DNA of 64,000 nt, taken from NCBI GenBank assembly GCA_037179385.1, contig CM074196.1, forward strand, positions 33,566,486-33,630,485, written 5' to 3'. Each line of letters begins with the position of its first letter. The stretch's first letter is position 1. This stretch comes from Holothuria scabra (Eukaryota > Echinodermata > Holothuroidea > Aspidochirotida > Holothuriidae). The notes beneath the pieces were generated by a model, which did no database searches, had not been told where the DNA came from, and saw nothing but the letters and a program-made list of their open reading frames with translations. Positions 39,101 through 45,100 of the stretch are shown here, in pieces. The translations under genes were made by a program, and so were the position numbers.

Positions 39101-42100
39101 CAATTATTCTGTCACCGATTTTTATACTAATTTTGGTCCCTTTCTGCAATTCTTAGAGGAAAGAAATCCTCAGTTGGCTCAGCTCTTTGATTGACAGCTA
39201 ATCCAAACAAAGTAGAGTACGGTACCAAATCTTATATTTCAGAGCATTAAATGGACTGAGAGGGTTTTGCTTATACACAATGGGCTTTTCATACTCACAC
39301 TTAAAGCGATAAATGATGTGGATAAATGATAAAAGTGTGGATGGATAAGTATGAATTTCAGACAATTGTGGGATGGGCTCAAGTTAGAAGGTTAGGAAAA
39401 TTGAAACTGTTTGGGGTGGGAGTTACTCTTTGATTGAGTGAAAAGTGTAAATTCGCTCCATTAGAGTGATAATTCACTCCAAGAGGAGTGAAGTTCCCTC
39501 CAAAAAGAGTGAAGTTCACTCTAAAAAGAGTGAAATTCACTAGAGGAACAGGGAAAATTCACTCTTCCACGAGTGCCTGCAATGATCGCTCTTTTTTAAG
39601 AGCGATCACCTTGGACACTCCACCAAGAGTGTAACTTCGCTCGTTTTAAGGGAATTTCACTCTTTTTGGAGTGAACTTCACTCTTTTTGGAGGGAACTTC
39701 ACTCCTCTTGGAGTGAATTATCACTCTAATGTTGTGAATTTACATTTTTCATTCGATCAAAGAGTAAATACGTTCATTCTTTTGATTTTAGAGTGTTAAG
39801 TCAAGACTTTTGTACAGTAGCGGCGCCAGAATGTCAAAATTGGGTGTGTGTGGGGGGGGGGGGGCTAAGGGCAAAGGATTATAATGGGGGGGGGAATTGT
39901 TGGTTCAGCGCGAAACCGAGTCCGGGGAGGGGGGCCAAGGAAGCTCTGATGTTTTATCATATCTCTGGATAAAATGTTAAGTCTCTGTAGAGGAATATTA
40001 ATTTTTCGGTAAGCCTCAACTCCTGACCTGAGTTGGGGGAGGGGGGAACAAAACCTAGGGTCAAATGCTTCTCTTTCTGCGCCCCAAAGCCACTGCTTTT
40101 GTAATGTTCTCAATTTATTTTATCAAATAACGGCTCTTGCCAACTAGACTGTGAGAAACTTATCTCTTTGTTCACTTACATAATCAGGAATGAGGGCGTT
40201 CTGTATGCACGGGTCTAGAACCGTAGCTGTTTTAGATAAACGCGTTACTGAAATAACAAAACTACCATCGTCTTTGCGCAAAATATCATGACCTCTGAAC
40301 TCTTGTAAAAGATTTCAACAGGCATAAGCCTCCTCACAAGTCCAAGGCAGGCTTCAACTATTCAAGTTCAAACTTGTGTATACCAGTGCTGTCACAAGCC
40401 ACGACTCGAGTCACTTCCTCTCAAAATGATAGTGACTTGATAGAACTCAGGAGTAATTGCCCTATTGAAATAGTACAGTGACTCGAGTCAATGACTCGAA
40501 TCGAGTCACCTTAAATTTTGAAAACTGGTGACTCGAGTCACTAATCCAGTGACTCGATTACAATACTGGTGTATATACCCAGACCGATGAGATTTTGAGC
40601 TACAATCTCAGGACAAAATTATTTGGACACTTCTGGATATGCGACATGTTTTCCTCTCCATCCCCAACATTGGGATAGGTCGCTGGTATTTGTCTCAGAT
40701 AATTTTGTACAGGATTTAGTTCTGGACAAAAGTATTTGTAGAAATAATACGCGGTCATAATTACTTGAAACTGTACAATGCTTACCGCCTCCCATACATC
40801 ACATGACCAGACAGACTGTCAACCATCACTTGAGCAGACAGATTGTAGTACACATCATAAGTATGAAGTGTGCGCTACAAGTACAGTTCATCTCTTCCCG
40901 TTCAAACAAGTGTGACCTGAGCAAGTCACGTACCAATGGGAAGCGTAATGCTATTTTGATTTGTATTTGCATAATATAGTCGTCAACAACTTCTCCACTG
41001 GGAGGAAAAATGATCTTGATTATGAGGGATACTTCAAGCGCGAATCGCAAAACACAATAGAAACAATGTACTACAAGGGAAAACTGCGGGGTAATTGTTC
41101 GGGCCAAATAATTTGTACTATTATTCGCTCAGAATCGTAATATTTTAACCCTTGCAAGATTATTTCCACCATTTTAAGTTTTGACTTCATTCAGCTACAT
41201 TGCAAACAATGTCTGCTTTTGGGGAAGGGGTGAGGTGTAGTGGATTTGGTAGGATAAAGGGCCAAGGGTCTTTATTTCTTTTTGGAAGGCGTAGATGTGG
41301 AGGAAGGAATATATTCAATATTTCGACAATGCGAATATCCCCTTAACTATTGAAGCTCCCAAGGCTCTGTCTGCCAGGAGCAGGGAGAAATTACCACCAC
41401 CTGAGATTTCTAAGTTATGATTGCGCTCTATATGAAGGCAATTTGTCGCTTCCCCTAGACTTTCGGTCCAGGCTACTAGGCCCCACATTCGAATGTAAGA
41501 GAGGTTCAAGTCAACACTGGGCTGTGGACATTCATTTTAAGCTACTACGGTGCCTAACATCTCCCTCTAATGACAACTACCTGATCTAACGTTAAATATG
41601 TATACACGGCTCCACCAGGTAGATTTTACTACTAATAACACCTTCTTGGCTCAACTAGACCACCTCGGATGGCTGGTCGTTTTGGCCGGCTCAAATTGTG
41701 ACGTTTTGATGACGTTAAGATCGTCTTTCCGAAAGATCGATCGCTAGCCGAGCCAGCTGAGTTGGCTCGAGCCACTAAATCGAACGCACTTGCCCACAGA
41801 GTGCTTTCACTTACGTCACAAGCGCCACCTCTTTTGACGGGCAAAGTTAAATCTAGAACGTATTTCATGAAGCGAGCCGAGAACTTAAAGAAGCACTTGT
41901 GACTTTTGCATTGAGGCCCGATAGTGGGGTTGGCTGGCCAATTGTGACGTAGTAACGAGAAAGCACTCTATAGCAATAAATTTCTTGGGCAGGTATATCT
42001 CAGTGTAAACAAGTGAAGAACAGGTGCAGTTGTAAAGACATTGGGGATGAGGTAGGGTATATCAAAATGTAAACATATTGATAAAATATGTGAAGCAATC

Positions 42101-45100
42101 TTTCCTGAGGATATATGTGTATTTCATTAACTCTACTATACTACAGTTTTTTTCTTCCTTTTGTTTGGTGTTTACTCTTTTTCCTTTTTTCAATGAAAAA
42201 CACTGAAATTTTGCGATAGCAAACTGTCTGCGAACTTTAAATGATATGTTTTTAAAGATATTATATTAATGAAAAACATTCTGCCTAAATTGCCTGTAAA
42301 TTGAAGGAGATTTAAACAACGGGTACCTGCCGATGAAGTCAATGCAAAATTATTGTCAATGGCTCTAGTTCAGCAAGATGCATTGAACCCCCCCCCCCCC
42401 CCACACACACACACACACCCACACAACGTTACTTTCTGTACACCGTCAGACTGTGAGGGAGCCAATCAGGGCCTTTTGACGAAGACCAAGAGTAGAGTAT
42501 CTGCTCTTTTCAGCCAATCAAAAACAGGAAGACCCTTGACGGACACTTGACGTAGAGATCTCAGAGAAGGTTGGGGGGGTTGGTCATGTAAAATTCGTTG
42601 ACTCTCCGGGTCGTAGATCTCATTGGGGAGCTGAAACCTTTTAGTGACAATATTTCTCGGCCGAAAAATCGACGTAAAAATTTTGCACTTTCAATGGGAA
42701 ACCTCCTGAACCCGTTCAAGTGTCCATAGATATTAATGGTGTCCCGCGCTTTCCCATTGCCTCCATTCTTTCCCATTAGATGTTCCCATAAGTCCAAATT
42801 CTACATTCATTTCCATATAAAATAAGCAAACGATATAACGAGAATCAATGTGATTTTTCCTGGGGTTGGTTTTACCCTAGGCTCTTAGCATACAAAAAGG
42901 AATTTCACAACGAAAGTATGTACTAGGGGCGTCGATCATGGGGCCCCATCAATGAAAATACTGCGGTAAAACATATTTCAGGCAGATTAAAAAGAGCAGA
43001 CAGAAAAAAGAAACTATGGTATAGAGATGACTGATAAAACGTCACTTTGAGACTATTAAGTTATCATAAAACATACTACATTTAAGACATGTCATCTATC
43101 TGGTTTGTTTATTTACCGTTTGTGAAAATCCCCCCCCCCCTTTTTTTTTCATGTAGACGGACAATTTAGTCGGGGACATGATCTCAGGTCCCTCCCCACC
43201 TTTTTCAGTTTTTTCATGTAGACGAATTAAGTCGGGGACACGATCTCCGGTTCCGGCTTTTGGTAAATTACCCCAACTCATTAACCGGATCGACAGATCG
43301 ACGTACAGCAGTCCATTTAAAAGGAGGAAATTTTGATTTTCTCTGAGTGGGTAATTATTTCAAAGTTAATTCGAATAGGTCATTGAGTATTTCTTTGTTT
43401 CTCCAAACAGTGGTGGTCAAGGCTAGAAAACCGTGTTAAGTCGGGCCTAATGACTGCGGTGAATGACTTTTGCGAATCTCAGAATACAACATGTTGTCCA
43501 GAAGACCCTACTTTAGAACAGTAAGTCCTTACATTTCATATCCACTATAAAGATTCAAGTGCAACTCTTTATAAACATTCAGGCAAATTGCGATGATATT
43601 TTTTCCTATTTTTTATAAACAGCTGAAGATATGGAACTGAAATCTGGAAAACATTCGGGTTCTTGTCAAAGAAAATTTGGGCTTGTTGTTAAGAAAGTTC
43701 AAAACTTTTGCATTTTTATAGAAGAATCTGCCTTTCTTGTAAGCAAACTCACGAAGATCGTATGGAAACTGAATGTAACTGGAGTGAAGGCTCCAGGACG
43801 ACCACTTCCCAGATAGAGAACCTGCAGCCTTCCCAGACGGGGTGACATGACTCCCCTAATCACGTTGGTGCCATATCGAAAAGTTTCGATCATAAACCTC
43901 CCAAATGCGGTACACTGTGGGGGCGCAATTTGCATTTTTAGGTTTTTCGTTTAGCGTAGTATTTGGGGTTGTGTTTTAAGGTCTGGCTAAACTGGATTTG
44001 TGATGTTCATACTATTGCACACCTTGTTTTTTTGACTGGGCACACCCCTTACTTTTGCCGTAAATCATTACTTTATGGGATTTGATGTCTATGGGCTAAA
44101 AACGTTTTTCATCCCAATTTTACATAATTTAGAGGATTAAAACTTCCAGCCACGAATATATTGACACGGCTAAACGCGTTTCTTGGAGCTGCATGTCACA
44201 GGTAACAGGAGAAGAAGAATTGGTTTTATTTGGATCTATATTTTTGTCGTAAAACGCGTGAAGTAAAGGCATAAAATGGCCCATTATTTTGGGGAATTCC
44301 CTAAATTATGACGTCACCGAATTTTGAGATCGTCAAAAATCATGTATTTCGAATGAAAATCGGCATTTCACGAGTTCCTCTCACCTTGACATATCATTCC
44401 AAAGCATAATCGATTAAGCTTACTTTAATTAGAACATTTAAAAATTTTTGATGTAGAATAAGCAAATGATCGTTTTTGTACAAAACTTTTCGATATGCAC
44501 CCCTGGGAAACGTTAGGCAAAGGGAATATGACACATGTAAAGAGTTAGGTCTTTGCAGTGCGATGACTTTTCAATGGAAGCAGGCTGGTCTGTAAAATTG
44601 TTTTAGGTTCAGGGGGGCATTACTCAGAATCAATAGGCCCTGGTGTCTAATTCCTTAAAAAAAAAAAAAAACATTTTTGTGCGTGCAAACAATTAATTTG
44701 AACTATATTCTTCATCCTTTCACCGTTTTGATCAGAATAAAAAATCAAGAATTTTGCCTCCCACCAACAATAATGAATCCAGTGTGTGTCTTTAAAGCTG
44801 TTCTAAGCAAAAGTAATAAGAAACTTTTGACGGACGGAAACGTTCCAGAACTTCCCCTTTCTGACAGCAACCTCTAGTTAATACCATAATATATTAAATT
44901 GGCCGTTAAAATCTCGCAACATAACATATTCAAACAATAATGAAATTTGGCGGGAGGGTGCGTGGTGATCATGGCCCTAAGTAGTTTCTAAGCTGCATAG
45001 CAGACTCTGTATGTGGTGATCTCTCAGAAATCTACATACTTTTGTTACATTTACAGTTTGTCCGTATACTGTATCTGAGTGGTAAGTATATATTAGAATT

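Larger units (their letters stand above)
31755..43410. other. Intron 7, 11.7 kb, dominated by repeats
   Basis: It contains the inverted arms at 31800-32610 and 38225-39090, a paralog of the 14960 repeat at 32920-33600, the 1.6-kb element at 33879-35459, a 210-bp repeat copy (37240-37470), MITEs at 39153-39774, a 'gactcgagtca' element (40380-40573), and C/CA tracts (42390-42425). The 145-codon open frame at 37554-37991 has no domain I recognise. Confidence 0.65.

Noticed and set aside
45057..45081. 25-nt microexon using the strongest local splice sites
   Set aside because: In the phase set by exon 8 it gives an immediate TGA; kept only as an alternative outcome, not the main exon 9 model.
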